From Leptodontidium sp. MPI-SDFR-AT-0119 (Eukaryota; Ascomycota; Leotiomycetes; Helotiales; Leptodontidiaceae): a stretch of DNA of 64,000 bases. The stretch covers positions 3,100,001-3,164,000 of the forward strand of contig JAHLEZ010000005.1 of NCBI GenBank assembly GCA_020726505.1, given 5' to 3'. Shown one piece after another: positions 47,860 to 59,900 of this stretch; position 1 is the first letter of the stretch; each line of letters begins with the position of its first letter. Below the pieces are notes generated by a model. It had not been told where the DNA came from and searched no databases. It was given only the letters and a program-made list of their open reading frames with translations. A program made the position numbers and the translations under genes.

Positions 47860-49752
47860 CTAGTTTTTCCACTTCTTGAGTTTATTTAAGATATCAAGCT
47901 CAAGATCAATACAAGTGTCATCCTCGACGTCTATGTCTTCTTCGTCATGTGCGCTCTCTGTATTCTTCTTGTCATCCCCTGCGGACAGGCATCTCCTCAC
48001 AACACCTGCGTACATTTTCCCCGCAGCGAAATTTAGTGCAGCATCAATACTACCTTTCCCCTTTGCTGCTAGCAAACTTACTTTTGCTCTGTTTATCTTC
48101 AACGCCTCTTCCTTCGACTCATACGTCAACTCCACGGGTGGGATCCTTGAAAATTGGCTCAACTCGCCCGTCTTCCGGTGGAAATGCAACAGTGTTGTCG
48201 CCAAGGTCTCCCAAAGCCCGATTTCCGTCAAAATACAGCCGAGTCCATAAAGATCAAAGGCTTTGCGGAACGATGCTCTGTCCGCTCGCAAGAGCTTGGG
48301 ATGTCTGTAGAGATTTGCTTCTTGTTGTGGCCGTGGGGACTCGGTCATGTCGGAGGGGTTGTCGGCTCGAGCATATTCGTATCCTTCCAAGAAAACCCGC
48401 GTGATGTCTAAACCTGGACGTTGCTTCTGTCGAAAGAAGATGACGTTCTCAGAGCGCAGGCCCTTGTGCAGCCATCCCGATGTGTGGAGCTGCAGCACGG
48501 TTTCGACCAACGCAATAGCCAGAGCGAACCGGTCATCGAGGCTTGGCGCCGTTGAATGACCATTCAAGAGGCAATCAAGCGTCACAAAATCTGATGACTC
48601 GGGAGGGAGTTGGAAGGCATATCCATAGTTCTCGGACTTGGGATCTTTCAGGTATCCTAAGCATTTCAGGGAATGGAATGAAGTCGAGTCGATATCTTGG
48701 AGCAAGGTGGCTAGGGTCTTGATGCGGTGCTTCAACTGCCTCTCGTTTGCTGTCTCCACAACTTTCCACTCAACCAATACCGCCTTTCCGTCATAGGTAG
48801 CCAGCTCCCGGAATTGCTCATGTTGGTTCGATTCCGGCCGTAACTTCAGCAGTTTGTAGGAGAGTGGGCCACGGGGGCTCTTTGCTTTCTTTGAAAAAGA
48901 AGATCTCGGGCTATTGAACTTGTCTGCAACGACCGTGTTTACGAGCGTGGCACCCGAGAGGCTTTTCGAGATCGGCCGTGGAGTAAACAAGCCCCCTTGT
49001 GCTCTCTCACGGCCGTCGTCGTACCCATACATGAGACTCTGCTGCTTGAGAAAGAGCGCCGATTTGACGGCACCGTCTTCAAATCTCGAAGGTGTTTGAT
49101 GATGGTCAGATTGAACGAGGGCTTCGATCTGCGAGAGTTCTGTTGACTCTTGCGTCTGCGAAATTGCGTGTCGAAGAAGTGCCTCTATCCCGCTTCTGAT
49201 GAACGCCAGGTCGTCGTATTGAAGCAGAGCCCACAAGTCATCGATGAAGCGCTTGATGTCGCCTATCAACAGACTGATTCCTTCCTTGTCTATCGCTGCC
49301 CACTTCAATCGCTTCCACACGCTGACCCCCTTGTGCAGTGTCCGCGCAGTCTCATTGCCGAGTTCCGGTGCGAAGAATCGTCGAAATCCTTTCTTCGGTG
49401 TTGTCAAGTCGTCCAATGACAGTTTGTCCTCTGTGGTCACGAGCTCCAGCCTGTAGTTATACTTGAATTTCGCGGTGTCGCACAATAAAGCCTCCAGTCG
49501 TTTCAGGTGGCCATGGACAATCTCCCAGTCCATATTTCGAATCGGCGAGCCGTTCTCCAGCCCGACTTTCTCGGCCCATTTGAACAGCCGGTACTGCTCG
49601 TAGTCGATTTCGCTCCTGATGATGTCGGCGTCCTTTCCAAAGTTTTGCGCCGTAGATAAGAGGATGAAGCCTTTCACGCAGCCTTGAAGTAAGAGGACTC
49701 CCAGCGATACAAATCCAGCAGCCCCAGCGGCGACGTCGAGTCCAGTTGCCAT
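47860..49752 (-). CDS. HeLo-domain / pseudokinase fusion protein
   Basis: Single exon, 630 residues. Residues about 5-205 match the fungal HeLo (prion-inhibition and propagation, HET-S N-terminal) fold. It has a hydrophobic first helix (DVAAGAAGFVSLGVLLLQGC), an IRSEIDYEQYRLFKWAEKVGL segment that is the family signature, and helices ending near ALLRHAIS. After a Ser/Lys linker, residues 300-590 form a kinase-like lobe pair. A beta-3 Lys330 remains (VLVEWK), but the catalytic loop is WLHKGLRSEN with Gly431 in place of Asp, and the DFG site reads LEG. The helix-F motif DLYGLGCIL is kept. It is therefore a pseudokinase. HeLo domains insert into membranes to kill cells in HET-S and HELLP; the HeLo plus pseudokinase order equals animal MLKL. 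Killing activity here is inference. Confidence 0.85.
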   Translation of the reverse strand: MATGLDVAAGAAGFVSLGVLLLQGCVKGFILLSTAQNFGKDADIIRSEIDYEQYRLFKWAEKVGLENGSPIRNMDWEIVHGHLKRLEALLCDTAKFKYNYRLELVTTEDKLSLDDLTTPKKGFRRFFAPELGNETARTLHKGVSVWKRLKWAAIDKEGISLLIGDIKRFIDDLWALLQYDDLAFIRSGIEALLRHAISQTQESTELSQIEALVQSDHHQTPSRFEDGAVKSALFLKQQSLMYGYDDGRERAQGGLFTPRPISKSLSGATLVNTVVADKFNSPRSSFSKKAKSPRGPLSYKLLKLRPESNQHEQFRELATYDGKAVLVEWKVVETANERQLKHRIKTLATLLQDIDSTSFHSLKCLGYLKDPKSENYGYAFQLPPESSDFVTLDCLLNGHSTAPSLDDRFALAIALVETVLQLHTSGWLHKGLRSENVIFFRQKQRPGLDITRVFLEGYEYARADNPSDMTESPRPQQEANLYRHPKLLRADRASFRKAFDLYGLGCILTEIGLWETLATTLLHFHRKTGELSQFSRIPPVELTYESKEEALKINRAKVSLLAAKGKGSIDAALNFAAGKMYAGVVRRCLSAGDDKKNTESAHDEEDIDVEDDTCIDLELDILNKLKKWKN

Positions 49753-50173
49753 TGCGTCAAATAAAGGGTCCTATCGTGGCATTTCTTCCCCTCTTATCCG
49801 AGATTGAATTCTTTTTGAGATTGTTAGAATTCCTTGGAGCCTTGTGCTACCTGCTGCCCAGACTTGCGAGCTGCTACTCGGTATGAGGTACATATGCACG
49901 CAGCACGCGTGATCTTGTTGCTTTTGCTCGAGGCGCTGTCCAATGACCTTGGGTGGCTGTTCTTGTATCTGCGGCTGTCCACCCAAATCCGGAACCACGC
50001 ATACAGTAAGCCATAGGATAAGGAGGGCTCAGCCCAGGCCTCATAAATTCAAATCTTCGAAATCCTCAGCCTTACCAACAAAACCAAGAAATTCAAAGCC
50101 CAAAACTATCCATCATCTTTCTATATCTTGGGCTATTCATCCGTAGAATGCTTTGATCTTCATCAGCTTCAGT
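49753..50173. promoter_or_regulatory. divergent promoter, HeLo-pseudokinase / kinase-ankyrin
   Basis: 421 bp between the two divergent start codons. No specific element was assigned. Confidence 0.5.
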
Positions 50174-53100
50174 ATGGAATCTGTCAAAACCCAGGAAGTC
50201 ACACGAGAGCAGAGGCTCTGTCAAGAGCTGAAGCGATTGTGCCAACAGCCGTCCAACCTGGATGAGGCAACTGGATTAAAAGGTGTGATTTCAGACCAGG
50301 CAATCGATGAGATATCATCTTGTCTCAATGATATCGAACACTTCGACGCAAGTGCTCGACCGCGCACCTACGCTATCCTCTACATGATGGGAAGGCAAGA
50401 TCTGATGCCTGTCTTTGTTGCCTTTGGATTGTACGACCGGTCAATACCTTATCTCGATAGACGAGCGCTCCCTCCTGCTCTTCGTAAAGATGCCGAAGCT
50501 TCTCAGCAGTTTCTTGACTTACAGGCGCATGTTATTTCGCCTGCTTATCAGATGGAGAGCGGTGACACATGCCGACACTTTAATCTCACTTCTGGCGACT
50601 TGTTCTATAAGCCTTGTGGGAAGCTTGGGAAGGGTGGCGAAGCGTTAGTTCTTATACCTGCTAGTTCAATGCTCTCTTTCGCTGACGGAAGATTCCCAGG
50701 ACTGTGCACAAAGTGCGGAGTATAGCTACTGGAAAGTACTATGCCCGTCGGAGGATCCGTCGTCGGCAAGACAATGAAAAGGACAGGCAAATTCAGAAGG
50801 ACTTCGAAAATGAAGTGGGGATCTTGAAGAATCTAGATCATACCCATTTGGTCAAGATTGTTTCAAGCTACACTGATCCAGAGTTCGTGGCTATGCTCAT
50901 GGAACCAGTTGCGTCGATGAGCCTCAAAGACTACCTGTTATCCCGAGGGACCTCAGCAGAGCTCTTCGAATCTGAAAGAGAGCAATTTCGATGCTACTAC
51001 GGGTGTCTAGCCCATGCCTTGAGCTACTTGCACGAATCGAAGGTTAGACATAAGGATATCAAGCCGAGCAATATATTAATCGGCCAAAAACTCGAGATCT
51101 ACATAGCAGACTTTGGTTCTGCCACGGAGTTCAGTGACGAAAACAGTATGACAATGGGATCTGCAAGGGCAAGAACCTTTCGCTACCAGAGTCCGGAACT
51201 ATTTCGCGGGGCAAAGAGAGGGAGATCTTCTGATGTCTGGTCCTTAGGAGTTACATTCCTGGAAATGACGACTATCCTTCGTGGAGAGACACTGGATTCG
51301 ATGCTGAACTTCTTCCAAAGGAACGGAACAAAAGAGGGCCACGTTCACGCTAATATTCATACCGCTAACAAGTGGACTGAGCATCTGAGGCAAAATGCAA
51401 GATTCTCGCGGGTTGACAATGCACCAATGCAATGGATCAAGGACATGCTGTGTGAAAAACCTAGTGATAGGCCACAGGCACCCGATTTGTTCCAGGCTAT
51501 CATGCATGCTTCCGATGGTGCCTTCTGCGGAAAATGCTGTAGCTCGGACGACTCAACAACATCTGGCGCTTCATCTGATGGCGAGCTCGACGACGATGCC
51601 ACTGTGAAAGCAGTCGTCCTGCCTATGTTTGAAAATAAACACCAAGCAGCCCCGAGGCAACATTCAACTTCAAAGTCCCGTAAGGATAGTACGAGCAAGA
51701 TAAAAAAGGATCCAGTAAAGGCTGACCAACATCCAACCAAATCTGCACTACACCAGCGAGTAGCGAGGAGCCTTTATGTCAAAATGCCAAATCTTTCGAG
51801 CATTCGGCTACCTGGTGCATTTTGGTCATCCTCAACGATGGACCTTCCGAATGTGACGAAAGACGGACCAGAACAAAACAACAGATCCAAAGGGCCAAAT
51901 GCGCAAATCACTGAATACCTGATTGATTCTGGGATTGCAATGGACGTGCCGGTACATGAGATACCTTCGCCCATAATTGACGGCATAATAGACGATGGCC
52001 ACCACGACCCATACTTTTTCACCATGCCTGGCTCCTTTCCAGACTTTGAAGAGGAAGAGAGCCTGGTAGAGGCTAACCCACAACCATCGATAGAGACCGC
52101 ACAGTCTCCAAACTCTGTCATAGTAGATTGTCAGATTACAGAGGATGGCAAGCATGGGGTACACAAAGATGAGGAACAAGGGTCAGAGCAGCCCGAAGAG
52201 TTTACTCTTCCAAACCAGTTTGCGGATACGCCCTGCTTCGAAGAGTTTCTATTCAACCCTGGACCCCGTGGGTTTATTACCCGGATTGCTGCTCCTCCCG
52301 GAATCCATTCGAAGGCATTCAAAGAGCTTCTATTTTGTCCAGCACCCCGAGTCAAACGCCGTAAAAGCGACGAAACTCTGCAGGTAACAATGGCAACAAT
52401 CGAACAACGAATGAACTCTCTTTTAGCAGACTCTGAACGACACTCAGATGATAGCTCCCGGAATTTTGTGTCGAAAAGACGTCGAGGGCAGCTCAAGCTT
52501 GATGACATTCTAGAGTCGGACATGAAAGGCGACAGAGACGAATTGAGGAGGATGAAGCAAGAACTGGACCAAATATTTGCAAGTCGCAGCTTCACCGAGA
52601 CTCACGAGAGTATTCCAGACGCCTCGTACTTTCAGACTGAAGACATCAACACACAGTCTAGAGATGCAATACCAGTAACAGCCCATGGCTCCACAGAAGA
52701 ATTCGTACGTGGTACCGCCAGAGCATTTCAAGATGGAGGGCTTTCGGACCCGATGACGCTGGCAGAGCCACCCAAGGAGATCACGAAACCAGTGCAACGT
52801 GCTCCACCGTCTTTCACGCCCCTTGCCCGACCTCAAAATCCTCTGAAGTCACGACTTGCATCATTGAGGAGGCTCCCGCAACCATCTGTCTTGACTGGGT
52901 CTAATCTCGGTACGCTGAACGACCAAGTGCCTCCATTAGAAAGGCCTAGAGCAAAACTCGAGAGGGCAAGTGTGTACATGAAAAAAGTATTTGATGATGC
53001 TGCGTCCAGCGTAGCAACTTCGGTGATGTCGGAAACAACGAGAAACTCTTTCAAAATGGCTGGCTTGTTCCTCCCCAGCCAAGACCGCTCTTGCAATTAT

Positions 53101-53979
53101 TTGGGCGAGCACACCAAGACAGGCAAGGCATCCGCCGTCCGTTTCCTCCTGCAAGCAGGATGCAATCCAGGGAGGGTTAATAGCCCTCGCCGTGCACCGA
53201 TCTTCAATGCTGTAAGAGGAGCTAGTAGTCGACATACCAAGTGTCTCCGAGCACTTATTGACCATGGCGTGGACGTCAACGTCTGGTCTCGGAGGACTGG
53301 TGAAACTCCTCTTCTAGAAGCAGTTGACCAGGACGATTGGAGCGGCTACGTAACGGTCCTATATCTCCTTCTGGCTGCCGGCGCGAACCCAAATGCAAAA
53401 GATCCGTCTGGCGACGCACCTTTGTTGAAACTTCTAGGGAGAGGTACCCAGCCACTTGAGGAGCACCGGCGAGCCGCACTAGCTCTACTCTTATCCCCAG
53501 CATATAAAACCAACGTCAACGTGACGCCACTTGGAACGCAGAACAAGCCTATTCATTTAGCGATTCGAAGAAATGATGCATGGGCTGTTGACATGCTCCT
53601 AGAAAAGGACGCATCCCTCATCGAGGCCGAGAACTCCGAAGGCCTTACACCTCTTCTACTTGCAGCGACGTTTTGGAGGAGTCCAGAAATGACACCCGAA
53701 CAGCATTATATTCTTGACCACTTACTGGAGAGAAAGGCAAACGTCAACATTACAATGTTGATGAACAACAGGACACCTCTGCATGTCGCTGTCTCCCACG
53801 GATTGGTTGAGGCGGTGGAAAAGCTACTAGCCCATGGAGCGGATACTGAGATTCGGACCAGAAATGGGATGAGGGCAACTGATTTGTTACGGGCGCGAAG
53901 GACCCAGCATGCTTGCCTTCGATTTGATGACTGTGACAGAATCCATACGTTGCTGCGGACTCGCTCGAAGAATTCATAA
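50174..53979 (+). CDS. protein kinase with C-terminal ankyrin repeats
   Basis: Exons are 50174-50643 and 50700-53979; 1249 residues. Residues 1-135 form a helical N-terminal region also found before kinase domains in fungal accessory kinases. The kinase domain is about 145-430: glycine loop GKLGKGGEATVHKV, a beta-3 segment YYARRRI in which the usual Lys is Arg (near 174), helix-C Glu195, catalytic loop RHKDIKPSNIL with Asp276, DFG at 294-296, and SPELF. Catalytic Asp and DFG are present, so activity is possible but the beta-3 change is odd. The middle (about 430-950) is disordered and low-complexity. From about 960 to 1240 there are ankyrin-like repeats (FLLQAGCNPGRVNSPRRAP, LLLAAGANPNAKDPSGDAP, TPLHVAVSHGLVEAVEKLL). 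Such kinase-ankyrin layouts recur in fungal signalling receptors. The start ATG is preceded by an in-frame TTG that is not used. Confidence 0.88.
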
Positions 53980-55014
53980 ACATACCGTAGTGTAGGCAGT
54001 TCAGTGGCCCCGCCCCCTCTTCACTTTCGCTTAATTGACGTCTACAATACTCGGACTGTAGTAATTCTCACTCACACTGCCTCTTCAAATAGAACCAAAT
54101 CTATGAAAGAACACACAGCCAGGGGTGTTCAATCAGTTGTCGATGGCAGGCTGCTTAATCAGTTTTCCTCCTGGAAAGAGGGGACGGTGGAGCACCCCGC
54201 ACCACCGGAGCCGGGCTCTGACGGGAGAGGAAAATTCGTTCGTACCTGGATCTGAGTGGTAGTGCTTCTCCTTCTTGCCTCCATCTTGCTTCTCTACTCT
54301 ATTGTACTGTATACGATTTATCCGCTGTCGCGAACATAGCAATAATAGAAGATTCTTCCACTAGCCGATTCCAGCATGATGTCCCTTTCGATAACTTTGC
54401 TAGAGGCGAGGGAAGGCACGGCGAAGAACAGCATTTGATTTACATTGAACGTTAAGCATAGAGGGTATTAGCTAGCGTAAGCGGAGATCACGAATATTTA
54501 TAATTGGCGTAGATAAGAACGACGACTCGAACATTGCCTTGTCGTGAATGCTAGAGGAATTAGTTAATGATGGTAACGAGGTTATTTGCTTGAGAGTGGT
54601 AGATAAGGATGCGAAGGTCGTCAATGATCGGAGCGTGGACAAGAAACAGTCAGTACTGTCTGTACTTCCGTACCAGAGCCGGGCGAGCCGAGGTCTAGTC
54701 CGGGCTGGGGTCTAGCTTAAGGCGGGGGCGGGGCAAGCTATCCCGGATATAACTTTCGGGTTACAACCTCAACCTCATAATTTCAATCTCCGTTTATCTT
54801 TTCTACATTTGCGGAATCGGAAGCATCGGAAGGACAGTGAGAGAATAAACAAACCCCAAAAGCAGACCGGATTCCTGTCACAGGAGGCATGTTTACCCAT
54901 ATACAAGCGACCCTGACTTCTATGGACAGTTCCACATTCTGACAATGGATAGAAACCAACTACGTTTACCGAAAATCAGAATATCTAGATCGGGATCTAA
55001 ATTAAAAGATAATC
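53980..55014. other. intergenic region
   Basis: About 1 kb with no supported gene. It includes the promoter of the thiolase gene. Confidence 0.55.
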
Positions 55015-56794
55015 ATGGCTCCAAAGAATGACATTCCCGCCTATGTCCTCGGCGTAGGCTTGACGAAGTTCATCAAACCACGTGGCTTGCGTGAGTACCC
55101 CGAGATGGGCTACGAAGCAGGCGTCAAAGCCATGTTGGATGCTCAGATAAATTACGACGACGTGGAGACTGGAATTGCCTGCTACTGTTACGGGGATACG
55201 ACTTCCGGTCAGCGAGTCTTCTATCAGTAAGTGATCTTGAGCTCGAGCACTCCTTTTCGCTTTTCTTCTGAGTCCTGTGGCTTGAACAATACCCCCTTCA
55301 TCATCGTCAGAGATGTTGCCGACGTGACCTGTCCCCAACAGTTTGAAAATCAAACTCTCATTTTGAAGTATCGATACTGACTTTAACTTCTCCAAGGTTC
55401 GGGATGACATCCATCCCTATCTACAACACAAACAACGCATGCGCAACCGGCTCAACCGGATTACATCTCGCGCGTACCCTGATCAAGAACGGCGCCATAG
55501 ACTGCGCAATGGTGATCGGCTTCGAGAAGATGGAGCCGGGTAGCATCAAGAGTAAATGGAGCGATCGACCGAGTCCCATGGGGCTGAGTGCGAAGATGAT
55601 GTACGAGCTCAGTGGGAAGGAGAGGGGACCTCCTAATCCGCAATACTTCGCCAATGCCGGGAGGGAGTATATGGAGAAGTAAGTATCCTATTTCAATGGT
55701 TTACTTCCTGACTTCTGATATATTTTTTCGGCGATGTACATGAGTATGCGGATGTGATGTATCAATAGCTGACATATCTCCAGATATGGAGCCGAAGCTC
55801 GAGATTTCGCTGAGATCGGACGAATTTCCCATGTCCACTCGCAGAAGAACCCATACGCACAGTTCAATCAAGTTTATTCTCTAGAGGAGATTGAGACTTC
55901 CCCTATGATTCACTATCCTCTTACCAAGCTCCAATGCAGCCCTGTAAGTTATCCATCTCAATCCGTCAAACCTCCCAACAGAAAACAAGTTCATCTGGAG
56001 CATCTTACTTCCTTCATCACTTCCTATCATATCCTAGGCAAGGAAATTACAGCTGACTTTTGAAAATGAAGACCTCAGACGGCGCAGGAGCAGCAGTAAT
56101 TGTATCCCAATCCTTCCTCGACGCACGCCCACACCTCAAATCCCAAGCCATCCTCATCGCAGGGCAGAGTCTAATGACAGACACACCCGAGCTATACTCA
56201 CGCAGCGCAATGCAGCTCGTCGGCTACGACATGACCAAGCGCGCCGCACAAGCCGCACTCAAAGAAGCCAGCGTGTCACCGAAAGACATCAAAGTCTGCG
56301 AAGTACACGACTGTTTCTCGGCTAACGAACTCATCCTCCTGGACGGTCTTGGGTTCTCGGAACCCGGGAAGGCCCATGAGATGGTGAGGAGGGGCGATAT
56401 CACGTATGGTGGACAGGTGGTGGTGAATCCGTCTGGGGGGCTGATCAGTAAGGGCCATCCGTTGGGAGCGACTGGTCTGGCGCAGTGTGCGGAGTTGAGC
56501 TGGCAGTTGAGGGGGTGGGCGAATAATAGGCTGGTTGGGGGTGCGGATGTGGCGTTGCAGCATAATCTTGGTTTGGGAGGGGCGGTTGTGGTGAATGTTT
56601 ATAAGAGGGCTGATGGGGGAGTTAATAAGGAGGTGAGTGATGAGGAAATTAAGAAGAGTAGCTGGTTGGGGTATAATCCTGCTGTGGAGGCCAGGGGGAT
56701 CAGTAAAGAGGATGCGGAGAGAGTGAGGAGTCGTACTTGTAAGAGTCAATGGGCTATGGGTGATACAGAGCAGAGATTGGCAGCGAGATTGTAA
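55015..56794 (+). CDS. SCP2-type thiolase (sterol carrier protein X-like), peroxisomal
   Basis: Thiolase-superfamily protein of the SCPx type, without a fused SCP2 domain. Exons are 55015-55226, 55397-55678, 55784-55943 and 56072-56794; 458 residues. Seen: YVLGVGLTKFIKPRG, the active-site Cys86 in NNACATGSTGLHLAR, GFEKMEPGS, SPTSDGAGAAVIV, the second active-site motif EVHDCFSANE with His297, NPSGGLISKGHPLGATG, and QHNLGLGGAVVV. The last three residues, ARL, fit the PTS1 peroxisome signal, so a peroxisomal matrix location is likely. It probably cleaves branched or medium 3-ketoacyl-CoAs. It sits between the kinase-ankyrin gene and the HET gene, convergent with the latter, with stop codons 203 bp apart. 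Introns of 170, 105 and 128 nt are longer than the window norm. Confidence 0.92.
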
Positions 56795-56996
56795 GTATGT
56801 TAGTAGGGAAAGGAGTTTAATTTAAGCTGGACATTTTGCCAGGAACGCCTTGATTTTTCTTGTTGTGGCAGCATATCAATTTTTGAGCCATCGAACTTGC
56901 TTAGTCTTTCTTTTCGTGTATATATTTCAAGCTCTGGTCAAGTACACCCCGAAGTGAAAGCGGCACTCTCGTCGGATGAAGCGTTTTCTTCGAACT

Positions 56997-59900
56997 TCAC
57001 ACAAAGAAAAATTCATCGTGAGGCAAATCCATTACCTGCCAAAGTCCTCTTACCTTACTCAATACCTTGTACAAGGGTACCTCCTTGCTATCTGTAGGAG
57101 CCTCGTCGTTCGGAACCTGGGATATCTTCTCTGCTGGTTCCTCGTTTTCGAGTTTACTGTCAGTTCCTTCGAATCCTTTCATAGGAGAGGATACATCTCG
57201 GCTTGGATGGTTAATGCCCGCATTATAATCATCAGCAGCAGGTTCAGGTTCAACAACCCAGCAAGTACTCATACTCCTAAGCGGCGAGCGCGGGAAGCAC
57301 TCCCACTCAGAATTAAACGGTACAGCTACAAGACACGGCCCATCAACATCAAAGACCGAGACGAGATCACGCTCACGCGCCTCATCTGCCCCAGCCGTCC
57401 ACGTACCTCGAGAGAGAGCCTCGGCGAGATAAGTGTAGCTGCCTGGATTATGGTTTGTTGAGAGGTCTTTGCCTCGAGGGTCGAGCAGGATGAACATGTT
57501 GGTTAGACTTGAGAGGACCTGTCGCGTTCCTTGGCGTCGGATGATGCTTGTTGTTGTGGTGTCGGTTCCTGGATATGTGGTTCTGATTTTTGGTGCTGGC
57601 GCTGGCGCTGTGGATGAAGATGAAGGTGAAGATGAAAATAGAGCTTCAAAGTGTTCGCGGCTGATTTCTTGGGGAGATGGAAGTCTGGGATCCATATCCC
57701 CCTCTTGGTGCACGTTGTGCAGTAGTAGTGATCGAGAACGATTATATCTCCCGACCCAGAGTCTTCCATGTCTCATTATCCGTTCGACAAACCAGGTCTG
57801 TAGATAGCGGTTCCCGGGTCCCTTGTCCAGTTGCAACGCGCTGAAGTTATCCATTAAAATATCCGGCTGCACGAAGAGCTCACTGCTGACAAGATCCGGC
57901 AATTCCATACCGTTTCTCTTGACTGAGTCGGTGCGGACAGAGTGCCAGATACTGTTAGCTACACCCGCAGCTTGGGGATCCAGAAGGGCTATCCTGTTCA
58001 GATGGGCAAGGATCCCAAATATAATACCAGCGAGCTTTTGCTTCGCCGTTGGGTCGGATTCTATAGCTGAGGCGTCCAAATCAGCGATACAATGGACCCC
58101 TTCGGAGTCCATACCTGACCAGACAGCCGAGTCGCGAGGGATGTGCCCGTGAGATGAGATTTCGTTCTCGGCTGCCTTCATGATGTTTCGGTCTAGAAAG
58201 TGGCGTGTGAATGCATCTTGTCGAGCTCGGAAAGCCGTCGTAGACTCGCCTTTCAGGCGATCAACTATAATGCGTAGATGTTGCATGTCATACCAGACCT
58301 CAGCAAATTGGTTCTTGACGGGAGTGAAATCAAGTTCTCGATCCACTGTCCAGGTATAGGCAGGTAGTGGGATACCCTTCCGCAAGATGTCTGTCGATGG
58401 ACGTAGTGATACCCTTGGACCTAGAGGGCCATTCGGAAGTACTGTGCTGTCATGGATTCCCCCAGGGGCAGTATCGTACGGGGAAAGCAGCACTCCGCTC
58501 CTTGCAGTCTCCTTGTCTTTGTCGTTGATCCTAGAGGCGGTAGGTGAATAGACTTCCGGAACGAGTATAGAGCGGTCTCCGTTAAGGAGAGCGAGAGAGA
58601 GGATTGCTGCTCGGAGCGATTTACAGTGTTTGGTAGCCTCGTTGGTGTTGAGGCGAACGTCGTAATTGCACAGGTTCGCAACAATAGCTACTTTGTCCTG
58701 GGTGTCTCGGCATTGGCGGCTTCTTAGCAATGCCATTGCCGTGCTTGCATTGACACTCTGTCGATGACCGTATAGAAATGGGCCAGCCATTTGGAACTGG
58801 AATTTACTGGTAATGAATGATGGATACAGTCGCTCTGCGTATTCCAGGACATTCGAGGGTCCGTAGGTGGAGTGGTAGGTTATCGGACTTGGCTGAAGAG
58901 GGCGCTCTTGCAGGAGTCTTCGTGCTACCCTAATGAGCCCTTGAAACTCTTCCACGTATATGTTGACAAGTACTGATGAAAGCTGATCTTTTTGGGGGTC
59001 TAGACTGTGTTTTGTTGGATTCCGCGAAAATCGGAATGAGGGCGGATATCTAATTCCTTCCCCTCTCCGAAAGGAGAGGAACAATTTCTTGCCTGCACTA
59101 ATCGCCTCTTGGATGACCCAGGCTCGCGTATACCATCGATCAGAGATAACCGTTTCCAAGAAGCTGAAGAGATGATCTAGGATCTCACGGTTGATTCGTT
59201 CTAATGACTCCTGTCTGCGAAACCTGTCAAGACCGATCAGCATTTTGAGAGCGTCTGCTTGCCGCTGGCTTGTAATAGTCCCTTCGTGAAGTCCGACAGT
59301 AGCGATAGCTCGGTTGTAAACAACATCCATTGCTTGAACTCCGAGTTGCTGGTACTCTTTATCTTCTTCGGGGCTATGTGCTTCCGGCTGAGGTAGGCAC
59401 TCTTGGTCAATCCAGATCATCCGTAGACCGCAACAGTTGGCAAAGTCTACTGCTCTATCCAGGACGTCATCGAGAGCGCGGGCTCCTCGTATGACTCCGT
59501 TGAGATCGCGAACCTTTGACTCAATCGGGGTCTTGATCATCTGACCATTTGCGTCGAATACCGGCTCTGGCCAGCAGTAGGAGACAGCCACATAATGCGT
59601 ACAGACATTGATGTCTTTGAGTTCCGGAGTTGAATCAGAGAGTCCAGGACAGATGAGGCGGAAATTGCGTGTCTTTCGATCGTGGGGAAACTCGGGGAGG
59701 ATAGAACAGGTTCTGCATGGCTTGTCGCCTTGATTGTGTGATGGCGAGCCAGGCAGCGGCGAATTAGTTGGCAAGAGTGGTTGTTTCTCTGATGGCTGGG
59801 CGGACGTTATGGGAGCTTTTCCTTTATTCAAAGGCATTTCAGTCGTTTTTTGATGACTTGGATCCTCACCACCACCGTTTTGATGACGTGACGAAGGGTT

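Noticed and set aside
48820..48850. GGTTCGATTCCGGCC, like a tRNA T-arm
   Set aside because: Lies inside the HeLo-pseudokinase coding exon; no matching acceptor stem or D-arm around it.
51357..52595. Minus-strand ORFs inside the kinase-ankyrin gene
   Set aside because: Antisense shadows of a long coding exon without start context or domains.
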